Source: Serratia oryzae (GTDB lineage Bacteria > Pseudomonadota > Gammaproteobacteria > Enterobacterales > Enterobacteriaceae). Taken from it: a stretch of DNA of 64,000 bases. The position numbers were made by a program, and so were the translations under genes. A model generated the notes under the pieces. That model did no database searches and was not told the origin of the DNA. It saw only the letters and a list, made by a program, of their open reading frames with translations. Below are positions 21,837-32,593 of this stretch, piece after piece. Where the stretch lies: contig NZ_MOXD01000007.1 of the NCBI RefSeq assembly GCF_001976145.1, forward strand, positions 227,996 to 291,995, written 5' to 3'. Each line of letters opens with the position of its first letter. Position 1 is the stretch's first letter.

Positions 21837-23241
21837 GGTCTTCTCCGATCTTGAGTAAGGTTTTCTGCCCGGCACGGCGGGTCAGGTAATAGAGCAGGTA
21901 ACACAGCGCGACAAACGGCAGGCCACAGTACAGCGCAATGCGCTGCTCGGGATCAAACGCCAGACCGATGCAGGCCAGCAGGCACAGCGCGAAGCCAGCA
22001 ATCGGCGTCAGCGGGTAACCGGGGGCGCGATACTTCAGCCCAGCCAGCGGCTGGCCGCTGCGCAGATAATCGCGGCGGAAAGCGAAGTGCGCGGCGCAAA
22101 TACTTAACCAGACCGCCACCACCGCAAAGCCGGAAATGGCTGATAACGCGACAAATACCGTATCGGGGGCGATCACGCTGGTCAGCAGCGCCAATACACC
22201 GCCGAGCATACTGAAGGCCAGCGCGTTGATCGGGATGCCGCGCGCATTGACTCGTGCAAAATACGCTGGCAGCGTGCGCTGATGGACCAGCGACCACAGC
22301 ATGCGGCCCGAAGCATACAGGCCGGAGTTAGCGGCGGAAAGAATGGCGGTCAGGATCACGAAGTTAAAAATGTCGGCGGCGTAAGGGACGCCAATCCGTT
22401 CGAATACCAGCACAAACGGGCTTTTGACAATGCCTGCCTGGTCCATCGGGAGCAGCGCGGCCAGCACAAATACCGTACCAATAAAGAACACCATCAGGCG
22501 GATCACCGTAGTGCGGATCGCCAAGGGAACGACTTTTTCCGGGGTTTCCGTTTCGCCGGCGGCGATGCCGATCAACTCCGTCCCCGAAAAGGCAAAGTTC
22601 ACGGCCACCATGGTCATCAGGATCGGCAATGTGCCGTTAGGCAGCCAGCCGGATGAGGTCAGGTTATGCAAAAATGGTGCAGGCGTACCGTCTTTCATCG
22701 GTATCAGACCGAACATGGCTGCGCCGCCCAGCACGATAAACGCCAGAATGGTGACCACCTTAATCAGCGAGAACCAGAATTCACTTTCGGCAAAGAAACG
22801 GGTAGTGATGATGTTGAGCAGGAAGATCGCGGTGCAAAAAATCAGGCACCATAGCCAGACCGGCGACTGCGGGAACCAGTATTGCATACAGAATCCGGCG
22901 GCGGTCAGGCTGGAGCCAAGGGCGACGGTCCAGGTCAGCCAATACAGCCAGGCCACGGTATAACCGGTTGCCGGGCCCAGATAGCGTGAAGCATAAACAT
23001 GGAATGCGCCGGTTTCTGGCATAGCAACCGCCAGTTCGCCTAGGCACAGCATCACCAGATACACCACTAGGGCACCGATCAGATAAGCCAGCAGCGTGCC
23101 GAGTGCCCCGGTAGTGGCAATGATGTAGCCAGTGTTGAAAAACAGCCCGGTGCCGATCACGCCGCCCAAGGAGAGCATCACCAGATGCCGGGCTTTCATG
23201 GTGCGCTTGAATTGCCCTGCAACGGGGGGCGTTGGTTGCAT
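21826..23241 (-). CDS. mmuP: S-methylmethionine permease
   Basis: A 471-residue amino-acid/polyamine/organocation family transporter with about 12 membrane segments, matching MmuP. The substrate-loop motif [13 protein letters not shown] is in the first helix, and [16 protein letters not shown] is in the sixth. It imports S-methylmethionine across the inner membrane for MmuM. It is the first gene of a two-gene operon, with MetJ boxes immediately upstream. Confidence 0.93.
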   Translation of the reverse strand: MQPTPPVAGQFKRTMKARHLVMLSLGGVIGTGLFFNTGYIIATTGALGTLLAYLIGALVVYLVMLCLGELAVAMPETGAFHVYASRYLGPATGYTVAWLYWLTWTVALGSSLTAAGFCMQYWFPQSPVWLWCLIFCTAIFLLNIITTRFFAESEFWFSLIKVVTILAFIVLGGAAMFGLIPMKDGTPAPFLHNLTSSGWLPNGTLPILMTMVAVNFAFSGTELIGIAAGETETPEKVVPLAIRTTVIRLMVFFIGTVFVLAALLPMDQAGIVKSPFVLVFERIGVPYAADIFNFVILTAILSAANSGLYASGRMLWSLVHQRTLPAYFARVNARGIPINALAFSMLGGVLALLTSVIAPDTVFVALSAISGFAVVAVWLSICAAHFAFRRDYLRSGQPLAGLKYRAPGYPLTPIAGFALCLLACIGLAFDPEQRIALYCGLPFVALCYLLYYLTRRAGQKTLLKIGEDHVG

Positions 23242-23257
23242 AATTTTTTATCCGTAT

Positions 23258-23289
23258 AGACGGCTAAATAGCTAGATGGCTAATGGTTA
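23258..23289 (-). promoter_or_regulatory. MetJ boxes of mmuPM
   Basis: Three tandem 8-mers, AGACGGCT, AAATAGCT and AGATGGCT (23258-23281), resemble the met box AGACGTCT; a weaker fourth (AATGGTTA) may follow. They begin 17 bp upstream of the mmuP start. MetJ repression of mmuPM is known in E. coli. Confidence 0.75.
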
Positions 23290-23365
23290 TACCCCCAATA
23301 CCGGATGAAATCAACGTCATGCCAGGATGAATAAGCCAAAAAACGGCTGAGCCGTTCACTGAAAG

Positions 23366-23820
23366 TTACTGCGCCCGCTTTGCCTGCTGCAACCATTTAT
23401 CCAGTTCGTTGGCGAACTGTTGGCGATCGCGCTGGTTCAGGGTGTTTGGCCCGCCGGTCTGGATGCCGCTGGAGCGCAGGGTATCCATAAAATCGCGCAT
23501 ATTCAGGCGTTCGCGAATGGTATCTGGCGTGTAGCGCTCGCCGCGCGGGTTGAGGGCGATAGCCCCTTTTTCTATCACCTCGGCGGCCAGTGGGATATCG
23601 GCAGTGATCACCAGATCGTTCGGCGCGCAGCGGCGCACGATTTCGTTATCCGCCACGTCAAAACCCGCCGCAACCTGCAAGGTACGGATGAATTTAGACG
23701 GCGGTGTGCGCAGAGGCTGGTTGGCCACCAGCGTAACCGGCATGGCGGTGCGTTCTGCAGCGCGGAACAGCACCTCTTTGATCACGTTCGGACAGGCGTC
23801 CGCATCGACCCAAATCTGCA

Positions 23821-23821
<1 letters not shown>
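23366..23821 (-). CDS. yaiI: UPF0178/YaiI family protein
   Basis: A 151-residue cytoplasmic protein of the YaiI/YqxD family (DUF188), with the opening [15 protein letters not shown] and internal [12 protein letters not shown] that recall PIN-like nuclease folds with clustered acidic residues. No biochemical role is firmly established that I know of. The start codon overlaps the hemF stop (TAATG), so it is translated from the hemF message. The C-terminus is basic and helical. Confidence 0.9.
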
Positions 23822-24828
<1,007 letters not shown>

Positions 24829-24853
24829 TCAGTGGGAGGAGCTGTGGGCGCTA

Positions 24854-25070
24854 CTAATAACGGAAGATGCCGATTATCCCATCGGCGAGTGCGCGGGCAA
24901 TTTTTTCGCGGAACGCGGTGGTGCCCAGCAGGCGCTCTTCCGCCGGAGTCGCTGGCCTTAGCCTGTTGCGCTACCCCACCTAATAGGTCGGAGAGCAACA
25001 GTTGGCGGCGCATTGGTGAAGCCACGAGGGGGTTAAAACGGTGATAGCGTTCAATCGGTTTTTTAATCAC
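24854..25070 (-). pseudogene. amiA: amiA remnant (N-acetylmuramoyl-L-alanine amidase, internal deletion)
   Basis: The minus strand from a GTG at 25070 encodes an amidase-type N-terminus with a twin-arginine signal (SPMRRQLLLSDLLGG, then QQAKASDSGG). Then, in a different frame, come the last 28 codons of AmiA (EERLLGTTAFREKIARALAD ending in GIFRY), with the stop TAG at 24854-24856. The entire zinc amidase domain is missing; a normal gene is near 870 bp, so about 650 bp have been lost, and the join is out of frame. The junction lies near 24941-24950. Synteny supports the call: E. coli has ypeA, amiA, hemF in this order. AmiA splits septal peptidoglycan; this copy cannot. Confidence 0.85.
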
Positions 25071-25235
25071 ACTCAGTTCTGACAGAAAGGACTGTTTCGC
25101 GACGTTATGGCCTATTGATCTTGATTAATCGACTTGACAACTATTGCTATTTATTACGCTAAGGTAGCGCGTGGCTGCAATGCTAACGGCTTTGAGTATA
25201 ATCAGAGTAACCCTTTTTATAATGGCGCATATCTG

Positions 25236-25661
25236 ATGGAAATTCGCGTATTTCGGCAAGACGACTTTGAAGAGGTCATCACTCTGTGGGAGCGTTGTGA
25301 TTTACTGCGGCCATGGAACGATCCTGAAATGGATATCGAACGTAAACTGAATCACGATCCAGACCTGTTTCTGGTGGCTGAAGTGGGTGGCGAAGTGGTG
25401 GGCTCAGTGATGGGGGGTTACGATGGCCACCGGGGTTCGGCCTATTATCTGGGGGTTCACCCTGATTATCGTGGCCGTGGCATTGCCAATGCGCTGATTA
25501 ACCGGCTGGAAAAAAAGCTGATTGCGCGCGGTTGCCCGAAGATTCAACTGATGGTGCGTGAAGACAACGATACCGTGATCGAGATGTACGAAAAGCTCGG
25601 TTATGAGATCCAGGGGATTACCAGCCTAGGCAAGCGGCTGATTGAAGATCAGGAATATTAG
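25236..25661 (+). CDS. ypeA: GNAT acetyltransferase YpeA
   Basis: A 141-residue GNAT protein, the same length as E. coli YpeA and very similar ([35 protein letters not shown]). The acetyl-CoA loop is [11 protein letters not shown], preceded by the beta-bulge YYLGVHPD. The start at 25236 matches the family exactly; the frame from 25134 adds 34 foreign residues and covers the promoter. It is divergent from the amiA remnant. Its substrate is not established. Confidence 0.93.
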   Translation: MEIRVFRQDDFEEVITLWERCDLLRPWNDPEMDIERKLNHDPDLFLVAEVGGEVVGSVMGGYDGHRGSAYYLGVHPDYRGRGIANALINRLEKKLIARGCPKIQLMVREDNDTVIEMYEKLGYEIQGITSLGKRLIEDQEY

Positions 25662-25665
25662 CCTT

Positions 25666-25691
25666 CAGGGCGGTAAATTTTTACCGCCCTG
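25666..25691. terminator. convergent terminator ypeA / ygiW-like
   Basis: CAGGGCGGTAA (25666-25676) and TTACCGCCCTG (25681-25691) form an 11-bp perfect stem with a four-base loop of A and T. It starts five bases after the ypeA stop and lies eight bases beyond the stop of the opposing gene. T-runs are short, so efficiency is uncertain. Confidence 0.65.
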
Positions 25692-25699
25692 ATTAGCGG

Positions 25700-26098
25700 T
25701 TATGGCAGCTTTTTGATATTTTTGACGTCGACTTCCACGTTGCTCCACTCTTTATCTACTTTCCCTTCCAACTGTACTTTGTCTTTTGGGGTGATGGTCT
25801 GGCCGTTCCAGCGTTTTTTATCGATCTCGACCGTCAGGGTGCCGGTGGCATCGCGGAAGGTATAGGTATCCTCACCAACGCGCTGTTCAATGTTGCCCTG
25901 CAACATCACCCAGGTATTGTCGTTCAGCGATTTGACCTTATCCGCGGTGGTCAGCGTTGCGCTTGGGCCGGCAAAACCGCCTTGCTGGCCGTTATGCGTC
26001 TGGGCCTGCGGGGCGTTGGGATCGAGGAACCCACCCTGTTGTGCCAAAACCGGTGCGCTGCACAGCGCGATTAAGACTGCCAAAGTGATTTTTTTCAT
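25700..26098 (-). CDS. YgiW/YdeI-family periplasmic OB-fold stress protein
   Basis: A 132-residue exported protein. Residues 1-19 form a signal peptide (MKKITLAVLIALCSAPVLA), followed by a Gln/Gly-rich linker, then a bacterial OB-fold domain of the BOF type (VMLQGNIEQRVGEDTYTFRD, DKVQLEGKVDKEW) ending in VDVKNIKKL. YgiW and YdeI relatives are linked to tolerance of peroxide, cadmium, acid and polymyxin in E. coli and Salmonella. Which paralogue this is cannot be decided by eye. Confidence 0.85.
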   Translation of the reverse strand: MKKITLAVLIALCSAPVLAQQGGFLDPNAPQAQTHNGQQGGFAGPSATLTTADKVKSLNDNTWVMLQGNIEQRVGEDTYTFRDATGTLTVEIDKKRWNGQTITPKDKVQLEGKVDKEWSNVEVDVKNIKKLP

Positions 26099-26268
26099 CG
26101 GTGCTTTCCTTATCTTGTATGAGAATCAATAGCCTTATTCATCAGGCTGCTGTTTGATGGTAAGGATTAAACCATAAGGATCTTAAGAGCTTCTTAAGCC
26201 GGAGATTGAAAATGGCCCACGCTGCCGCCATTTGTATGAATCATTATGGCATCAGCAAGGAATAGCGT

Positions 26269-26733
26269 TTGAAGGATTCAGCACACCGGTTCTCGCCGGA
26301 CGACTACGATCAGCACGGCTTATTACGCTTGCCCCTATGGTTCTGGAGCGTGCTGATACTGCAGGCCCGTACCTGGATATTGTTCGTGATGGCGGGAGCC
26401 TCGCGCGATCAGGGAACCGGGCTGCTGCAACTGTTCTACCCCGATACCCAGCGCTTTTGGTACGGCATGTTGCTGGGCCTGCCAGCGGCTTTGGCTTTCT
26501 TGATCTGTGGCCGCCGCCAGCACTGGCCGCGTTTGTGGCGCTGCTGGCGTTGGGTGCTGGCACTCTCTTTAGTGGCGGCCTTGCTGGGAGCGCTTCATAG
26601 CCTATGGCAGCAGGGCGCTAATGAGCCACTGTTGGATAGTATTCTGGCGCTGTCAGATGCGTTGGCATTGGGCTATCTGCTGCTTAATCAACGCCTGAAG
26701 GCCTGTTTTATACCGCCGGAAGAGCTGGACTAA
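26269..26733 (+). CDS. yfeZ: inner membrane protein YfeZ (DUF2919)
   Basis: A 154-residue DUF2919 membrane protein with hydrophobic segments at about 21-42, 65-80, 91-110 and 123-138. No ATG fits: translation most likely starts at TTG 26269, since AAGGAA (26257-26262) lies six bases before it. The opening FSPDDYDQHGLLRLPLWFW is typical of the family. It sits between the ygiW-like gene and yfeY, the E. coli neighbourhood. Function is unknown. Confidence 0.8.
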   Translation: MKDSAHRFSPDDYDQHGLLRLPLWFWSVLILQARTWILFVMAGASRDQGTGLLQLFYPDTQRFWYGMLLGLPAALAFLICGRRQHWPRLWRCWRWVLALSLVAALLGALHSLWQQGANEPLLDSILALSDALALGYLLLNQRLKACFIPPEELD

Positions 26734-26852
26734 TTGCTGTTTTTGCGGCACTTTTCGCAATTTGCGCACTCCAAGCTCGCAACCGATGGTGCCGCCAGGG
26801 CTGTTATGAGAGGCTGAGACAGCCAATGTGTTTGATGTTAAGGAGCTATAAG

Positions 26853-27437
26853 ATGAATATTCGCCCACTGCTGTTAGGGCTACCGCTGCTACTGACCGGC
26901 TGTTCGACCTTGAGTAACTTCTCCTGGTCCAGCCTGTCACCGTTCAACTGGTTCGGCGGCAGCGTGGAAGTCAGCGGCAAAGGCGTCGGCGGTATCAATG
27001 CCGGAACCTCAATGACAGAAAGCGCGCTTGGCGAAGGCTTGAACAATAACTACCGCATGCGCGGGGGCATGGCGACCAGCAACGGCCAGATCGTTGCCTA
27101 TTATCAGGCATTGGATGGCGACAACGTGAAACTGGTGATCACCGGCGAGCCAAAAGGCTATGCGCAGCGCGTCGATGTTATGGATCCCAAGATCGCCACC
27201 GAATGGGGCAGCAAGCTGGGCACACCGTTCAGCGATCTGTTCAGCAAAGCCTATGGTGCCTGTAAACCGGGTGAAGGTGATGAGGCGGGTAATGTCGAGT
27301 GTGTGGCTGAACAGAGCCGGTACGTGACCTATATCTTCAGTGGCAAGTGGGCCGGCCCCCAGGACATAATTCCACCGGATGACACCCTGCGGAATTGGAC
27401 GGTCAGTAAAATCATCTGGCACGCCAAAGCACAGTGA
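26853..27437 (+). CDS. yfeY: RpoE-regulated lipoprotein YfeY
   Basis: A 194-residue lipoprotein with lipobox LLLTGC (lipidated Cys17). The residue after Cys is Ser, compatible with sorting to the outer membrane. AAGGAG at 26840-26845 supports the start at 26853; nine extra codons upstream were dropped. The body (VEVSGKGVGGINAGTSMTES, GKWAGPQD..., ending NWTVSKIIWHA) matches YfeY (191 in E. coli), a member of the sigma-E regulon there. I could not see a clear sigma-E promoter upstream. Confidence 0.88.
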   Translation: MNIRPLLLGLPLLLTGCSTLSNFSWSSLSPFNWFGGSVEVSGKGVGGINAGTSMTESALGEGLNNNYRMRGGMATSNGQIVAYYQALDGDNVKLVITGEPKGYAQRVDVMDPKIATEWGSKLGTPFSDLFSKAYGACKPGEGDEAGNVECVAEQSRYVTYIFSGKWAGPQDIIPPDDTLRNWTVSKIIWHAKAQ

Positions 27438-27454
27438 GCCTCCTGCGGGGGCCC

Positions 27455-27476
27455 TTAGGCAGCGCCTACGTTTTTT
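27455..27476 (+). terminator. terminator after yfeY
   Basis: TAGGC, loop AGC, GCCTA (27456-27468), two bases, then six T (27471-27476). The stem is short but the T-run is good. Confidence 0.65.
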
Positions 27477-27615
27477 CGTGCTAAACCCGGTTTTATTCTT
27501 TGCGCTCAGCCAAGGTAATTTTATTCGCAGGGGCTAAGATAATGCGCGTTTGTAACAGGGAACCTATGCGTTGAACGCTAACCTGTTACCCGATTCAGGT
27601 ATTGAGGATAACTAC

Positions 27616-28515
27616 ATGACACAGGTTCAGAGCGGGATCCTGCTGGAACATTGCCGTTTTGGCATCTTTATTGAAGCCATGGTTCAGGGCGAATTCGCCG
27701 ATTTGCGTCAGGGGTGCAAGCAATTCTGTCAGGCGCTTAGCGAACTGCAGCAGCAGTTCCCTGATGCCCATTTGGGCGCAGTGCTGGCTTTTGGCGCGGA
27801 CGTTTGGCACGATCTTTCCAACGGCCAGGGTGCCAAAGAGCTGAAGCCTTTCACGCCGCTGGGCAAAGGTCTGGCACCGGCGACCCAGCGTGATTTACTG
27901 GTCCATATTCAGTCGCTGCGCCATGATGTCAACTTCTCTTTGGCACAGGCGGCGCTGGCAGCCTTTGGCAATACCATTCGGGTTGAAGAAGAAACGCACG
28001 GCTTCCGTTGGGTAGAAGAGCGCGATCTGAGCGGCTTTATCGACGGCACCGAAAACCCGCAGGGTGAACAGCGCCCTGTGGTGGCGGTGATTGGTGAAGG
28101 CGAAGAGGACGCAGGCGGCAGCTATGTGCTGGTGCAGCGTTACGAGCATAATCTGCGTCAGTGGCAGCGTTTCACCACTGAACAGCAGGAACAGATAATT
28201 GGGCGTACCAAGCTGAGCAGCGAAGAGCTGCCGCCGGAGCAAAGGCCTGAGACGTCGCACGTCAGCCGCGTTGACCTGAAAGAAGACGGGAAAGGGCTGA
28301 AAATCCTGCGCCAGAGCCTGCCTTACGGTACCGCCAGCGGCAAGCATGGCCTGTACTTTATTGCCTACTGCGCGCGCCTGCACAATATTGAACAGCAATT
28401 GCTGAGCATGTTCGGCGAACGGGATGGCAAACACGATGCTTTGCTGCGCTTCAGCCGGGCGGTGACCGGCAGCTACTACTTTGCCCCGTCGTTGACGCGC
28501 CTGCTGGCGCTTTGA
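27616..28515 (+). CDS. yfeX: dye-decolorizing heme peroxidase YfeX
   Basis: A 299-residue DyP-type peroxidase, the same length as E. coli YfeX. The GxxDG motif is GFIDGTENP, the proximal heme histidine is in RPETSHVSR, and the family tail is [12 protein letters not shown] to [13 protein letters not shown]. It is a cytoplasmic heme peroxidase that oxidises porphyrinogens in vitro; a proposed dechelatase role is disputed. The start at 27616 (MTQVQSGIL) matches the family, with GAGGATAA before it. It is the last gene of the yfeZYX block. Confidence 0.93.
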   Translation: MTQVQSGILLEHCRFGIFIEAMVQGEFADLRQGCKQFCQALSELQQQFPDAHLGAVLAFGADVWHDLSNGQGAKELKPFTPLGKGLAPATQRDLLVHIQSLRHDVNFSLAQAALAAFGNTIRVEEETHGFRWVEERDLSGFIDGTENPQGEQRPVVAVIGEGEEDAGGSYVLVQRYEHNLRQWQRFTTEQQEQIIGRTKLSSEELPPEQRPETSHVSRVDLKEDGKGLKILRQSLPYGTASGKHGLYFIAYCARLHNIEQQLLSMFGERDGKHDALLRFSRAVTGSYYFAPSLTRLLAL

Positions 28516-28716
28516 TGCTTTACCCGGAGCCAGCCATGCGTTGGCCCCGGTTGCCTTTTCCCACGGCGAAACCGCTCCCTTCCTGCCTTATAGCGTTTGA
28601 TGCTTGAAAATCACTAAACGGTATATAAAAGCGTTACAGCTCTGCATCGAGTTATAAATACACTGGTCTGCATCAGGGCAAAAGCCCGGCGGTTTGACTG
28701 AGTGATAAGGTACAGA

Positions 28717-29730
28717 ATGAAAGATAAAAAGAGTGTGCTGAAAGGAGGGCTGGCGGCGCTGTTACTGGCCAGCGGTAGCCTTTCTGCTGCTGAATTGCTC
28801 AATAGCTCTTACGACGTTTCCCGTGAATTGTTTGCCGCGCTGAATCCTGGCTTTGAACAGCAGTGGAATCAACAACATCCAAACGACAAACTGACGATCA
28901 AACAGTCTCATGCCGGTTCTTCTAAGCAAGCATTGGCGATCCTCCAGGGGCTTAAGGCCGATGTGGTGACCTATAACCAGGTTACCGATGTGCAGATCCT
29001 GCACGATCGCGGCAAGCTGATCCCTGCCGACTGGCAACAGCGTCTGCCAAATAACAGCTCCCCCTTCTATTCCACCATGGCGTTCTTGGTGCGCAAAGGT
29101 AACCCGAAAGGTATCCATACCTGGAGCGATTTGGTACGCGATGACGTGCAACTGGTCTTCCCTAATCCGAAAACCTCCGGCAATGGCCGCTATACCTATC
29201 TGGCCGCCTGGGGCGCAGCCAGCCAGGCCGAAGGTAACGATCAGGCCAAAACCCGTGCGTTTATGACCCGTTTGCTGAAAAACGTGGTGGTGTTTGATAC
29301 CGGCGGCCGTGGTGCAACCACCACCTTTGTTGAGCGCGGTTTGGGCGATGTGCTGATCAGCTTTGAGTCGGAAGTGAACAATATCCGCAAGCAGTACGGC
29401 GAAGACAAATATGAGGTGATCGTCCCGCCGGTGGATATTCTGGCGGAATTCCCGGTGGCTTGGGTGGATAAAAACGTTGAGAAAAACGGCACCGTACAGG
29501 CAGCGAAAGATTATCTGAATTACCTGTATAGCCCGGCGGCTCAGCAGGTGATTACCAGCTTCTATTACCGCGTCTATGACCAGAAAGCGATGGATGCGGC
29601 AAAAGGCCAGTTCCCGCCAACCAAACTGTTCCGCGTGGAAGATCAGTTTGGCAGTTGGCCGCAGGTGATGAGCACGCACTTCGCGACCGGCGGCGAGCTG
29701 GATCAACTGTTAGCGGCAGGGCGTAAGTAA
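28717..29730 (+). CDS. cysP: thiosulfate/sulfate-binding periplasmic protein
   Basis: A 337-residue secreted binding protein (E. coli CysP 338). The signal peptide ends near [10 protein letters not shown], followed by [18 protein letters not shown] and the binding motifs [27 protein letters not shown] and [11 protein letters not shown]. It delivers sulfate or thiosulfate to the CysTWA importer. AAGG precedes the ATG at 28717. The stop overlaps cysT (TAATG). The AT-rich region ahead (about 28590-28690) is where a CysB-dependent promoter is expected, but I cannot place the sites. Confidence 0.95.
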   Translation: MKDKKSVLKGGLAALLLASGSLSAAELLNSSYDVSRELFAALNPGFEQQWNQQHPNDKLTIKQSHAGSSKQALAILQGLKADVVTYNQVTDVQILHDRGKLIPADWQQRLPNNSSPFYSTMAFLVRKGNPKGIHTWSDLVRDDVQLVFPNPKTSGNGRYTYLAAWGAASQAEGNDQAKTRAFMTRLLKNVVVFDTGGRGATTTFVERGLGDVLISFESEVNNIRKQYGEDKYEVIVPPVDILAEFPVAWVDKNVEKNGTVQAAKDYLNYLYSPAAQQVITSFYYRVYDQKAMDAAKGQFPPTKLFRVEDQFGSWPQVMSTHFATGGELDQLLAAGRK

Positions 29731-30563
29731 TGTTGGCGTTGTCCAGCAAGCGGGTTCTGCCCGGCTTCACCCTCAGCTTGGGCAGCAGCCTGCTGTATAC
29801 CTGCCTGATTTTGCTGTTGCCGCTCAGTGCGCTGGTGATGCAACTGGCGCAGATGAGCCTGGCGCAATACTGGGAAGTGATCAGCAATCCGCAGGTGGTG
29901 GCTGCCTATAAAGTGACGCTGCTGGCGGCGGGCGTAGCCAGTATCTTCAACGCGGTGTTTGGCATGCTGATGGCATGGATCCTCACGCGTTATCAGTTTC
30001 CTGGCCGGTCTTTGCTGGATGGCCTGATGGATTTGCCTTTTGCGTTGCCTACCGCGGTGGCGGGCCTGACGCTGGCCGGGCTGTTTTCTACCACCGGCTG
30101 GTACGGGCAGTGGCTGGCGCAGTTTGATATCAAGGTATCGTTTACCTGGCTGGGGATTGCGGTGGCAATGGCGTTCACCAGCATTCCGTTTGTGGTGCGC
30201 ACCGTGCAGCCCGTGCTGGAAGAGTTGGGGCCGGAATACGAAGAAGCAGCCGAAACGCTGGGTGCCGGGCGCTGGCAGAGTTTCCGCCGCGTGGTGCTGC
30301 CAGAAGTGGCACCGGCGCTGCTGGCCGGCACGGCGCTGTCGTTTACCCGCAGCCTGGGGGAGTTTGGTGCGGTGATCTTTATCGCCGGTAACATCGCCTG
30401 GAAGACCGAAGTGACCTCACTGATGATTTTTGTCCGCTTGCAGGAGTTCGATTATCCGGCGGCCAGCGCTATCGCCTCGGTGATCCTGGCGGCCTCTTTA
30501 CTGTTGCTGTTTGCCATTAACACCTTGCAGAGCCGCTTTGGCCGCCGCATTGGGGGGCACTGA
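29730..30563 (+). CDS. cysT: sulfate/thiosulfate ABC permease CysT (CysU)
   Basis: A 277-residue inner-membrane subunit with six hydrophobic segments, the same length as E. coli CysU. The cytoplasmic loop that docks to the ATPase is EEAAETLGAGRWQSFRRVVLP. It pairs with CysW to form the channel. The start overlaps the cysP stop and the stop overlaps the cysW start (ATGA-type), so the subunits are translationally coupled. Confidence 0.95.
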   Translation: MLALSSKRVLPGFTLSLGSSLLYTCLILLLPLSALVMQLAQMSLAQYWEVISNPQVVAAYKVTLLAAGVASIFNAVFGMLMAWILTRYQFPGRSLLDGLMDLPFALPTAVAGLTLAGLFSTTGWYGQWLAQFDIKVSFTWLGIAVAMAFTSIPFVVRTVQPVLEELGPEYEEAAETLGAGRWQSFRRVVLPEVAPALLAGTALSFTRSLGEFGAVIFIAGNIAWKTEVTSLMIFVRLQEFDYPAASAIASVILAASLLLLFAINTLQSRFGRRIGGH

Positions 30564-31438
30564 TGGCTGATATTACCGCTTTCCGTGGCGTCGAGCGCCC
30601 GCGAGTGAACTGGGGGAAATGGGCGCTGATCGCAATCGGCGTGCTGTTCTCCATTCTGCTGCTGGTAGTGCCGATGGTGATGATTTTCATCGAGGCCTTT
30701 TCCTCCGGCGCAGGTGCGGTGTGGCAAAACCTGTCTAACCCGGACATGTTGCACGCCATCTGGCTGACGGTGCTGGTGGCGCTGATTACCGTGCCGGTTA
30801 ACCTGGTGTTTGGCACGTTGCTGGCTTGGCTGGTGACGCGTTTTACCTTCCCAGGCCGCCAATTGCTGCTGACGCTGTTCGATATGCCGTTTGCTGTGTC
30901 GCCGGTGGTGGCAGGGCTTCTGTATCTGCTGTTTTACGGCACCAATGGGCCGCTCGGCGGCTGGCTGGATGCGCATAACATCCAACTGATGTTCGCCTGG
31001 CCGGGCATGGTGCTGGTCACGGTGTTTGTGACTTGCCCGTTTGTGGTACGTGAACTGGTGCCGCTGATGCTGAGCCAGGGTAGCCAGGAAGATGAAGCCG
31101 CCGTGCTGCTAGGGGCTTCTGGCTGGCAGATGTTCCGCCGCGTCACGCTGCCGAATATCCGCTGGGCGCTGCTGTACGGCGTGGTGCTGACCAACGCGCG
31201 CGCCATTGGCGAGTTTGGCGCGGTGTCGGTGGTTTCCGGTTCGATTCGCGGTGAAACCTACACCTTGCCGCTGCAAGTTGAATTACTGCATCAGGATTAC
31301 AACACCGCCGGGGCCTTTACCGCCGCCGCGCTGCTGACCCTGATGGCCATAGTGACCTTATTTCTGAAAAGCGGTTTGCAATGGCGTTTAGCGCGCCAGA
31401 ACGCACGTCTTGAGCGGGAGGAAAATCATGAGCATTGA
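30563..31438 (+). CDS. cysW: sulfate/thiosulfate ABC permease CysW
   Basis: A 291-residue second permease subunit. Six hydrophobic segments; the EAA-type loop reads [22 protein letters not shown]. It forms the membrane heterodimer with CysT. The 3-prime end overlaps cysA by 11 bp. The N-terminus ([20 protein letters not shown]) is cytoplasmic. Confidence 0.95.
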   Translation: MADITAFRGVERPRVNWGKWALIAIGVLFSILLLVVPMVMIFIEAFSSGAGAVWQNLSNPDMLHAIWLTVLVALITVPVNLVFGTLLAWLVTRFTFPGRQLLLTLFDMPFAVSPVVAGLLYLLFYGTNGPLGGWLDAHNIQLMFAWPGMVLVTVFVTCPFVVRELVPLMLSQGSQEDEAAVLLGASGWQMFRRVTLPNIRWALLYGVVLTNARAIGEFGAVSVVSGSIRGETYTLPLQVELLHQDYNTAGAFTAAALLTLMAIVTLFLKSGLQWRLARQNARLEREENHEH

Positions 31439-32516
31439 GATCAGCGGTATCAACAAATTTTTCGGTCGTACCAAGGTATTGAACGACATCTCGCTCGATA
31501 TTCCTTCTGGTGAAATGGTGGCCCTGTTGGGGCCGTCGGGCTCCGGTAAAACCACCTTGCTGCGGATTATCGCCGGGCTGGAAAGCCAGAGCGGTGGCAA
31601 GCTGGGCTTCCACGGCACTGATGTCAGCCGTGTGCATGCGCGCGATCGCCGCGTTGGCTTCGTGTTCCAGCATTACGCGCTGTTCCGTCATATGACGGTT
31701 TTCGACAATATCGCATTCGGCCTGAGCGTGTTGCCACGCCGTGAACGCCCGAATGCGGCCGCGATCAAACAGAAAGTGGAACAACTGCTGGAGATGGTGC
31801 AGTTGGGCCATTTGGCTAACCGCTATCCTTCCCAGCTTTCCGGCGGGCAGAAACAGCGCGTAGCTCTGGCGCGGGCGCTGGCGGTGGAGCCGCAAATTCT
31901 GCTGCTGGATGAACCTTTTGGCGCGCTGGATGCCCAGGTGCGTAAAGAACTGCGCCGCTGGCTGCGCCAACTGCACGAAGAGCTGAAATTCACCAGCGTA
32001 TTCGTTACTCACGATCAGGAAGAAGCGATGGAAGTGGCCGATCGTATCGTGGTGATGAGCCAGGGCAACATCGAGCAGGTGGGTTCGCCGATTGAGATCA
32101 TGCGTGAGCCGGCTACCCGTTTCGTCCTGGAGTTTATGGGCGAAGTGAATCGCCTGAACGGCGAGATCCGCGGTTCGCAACTGTTTGTTGGGGCGCACCA
32201 GTGGCCGCTGTCGTTCCAGCCGATGCATCAGGGCCGTGTCGATCTGTTCCTGCGCCCGTGGGAAATGGAGATCAGCACTGAGAGCAGCGCCCGTTGCCCG
32301 TTACCGGTACAGGTGTTGGAAATCAGCCCGCGTGGTCACTTCTGGCAACTGACCGTGCAGCCGATTGGTTGGCACCAGGAGCCGATCAGCGTGGTGCTGT
32401 CGGAAGACAATACGGCACCTACGCGCGGCGGGCGTTACTACGTCGGCAGCCTGAATGCGCGCCTGTATGCCGGTGAACAATTGTTACAACCGGTTGCGTT
32501 GGCGAAAAGCGCCTGA
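31428..32516 (+). CDS. cysA: sulfate/thiosulfate ABC transporter ATPase
   Basis: A 362-residue ABC ATPase (E. coli 365). Walker A GPSGSGKT (35-42, K41), signature LSGGQKQR, Walker B ILLLDEP and the H-loop VTHDQEEAM are intact, followed by a C-terminal TOBE-like domain. It energises CysPTW import. GGGAGGAA before 31428 ([13 protein letters not shown]) decides the start; the frame six codons upstream lacks a ribosome site. A terminator 30 bp downstream separates it partly from cysM. Confidence 0.95.
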   Translation: MSIEISGINKFFGRTKVLNDISLDIPSGEMVALLGPSGSGKTTLLRIIAGLESQSGGKLGFHGTDVSRVHARDRRVGFVFQHYALFRHMTVFDNIAFGLSVLPRRERPNAAAIKQKVEQLLEMVQLGHLANRYPSQLSGGQKQRVALARALAVEPQILLLDEPFGALDAQVRKELRRWLRQLHEELKFTSVFVTHDQEEAMEVADRIVVMSQGNIEQVGSPIEIMREPATRFVLEFMGEVNRLNGEIRGSQLFVGAHQWPLSFQPMHQGRVDLFLRPWEMEISTESSARCPLPVQVLEISPRGHFWQLTVQPIGWHQEPISVVLSEDNTAPTRGGRYYVGSLNARLYAGEQLLQPVALAKSA

Positions 32517-32546
32517 TAGTTTTTAACTCTTCTATTATTTGCATCT

Positions 32547-32570
32547 AAGGCAACCCTGGGGTTGCCTTTT
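32547..32570 (+). terminator. intrinsic terminator between cysA and cysM
   Basis: AAGGCAACC (32547-32555) pairs with GGTTGCCTT (32560-32568) across a CTGG-type loop, followed by T. It lies 23 bases before the cysM start codon, so it probably attenuates read-through from cysPTWA into cysM. Confidence 0.8.
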
Positions 32571-32593
32571 GACATGACACACAGGCAACGATT

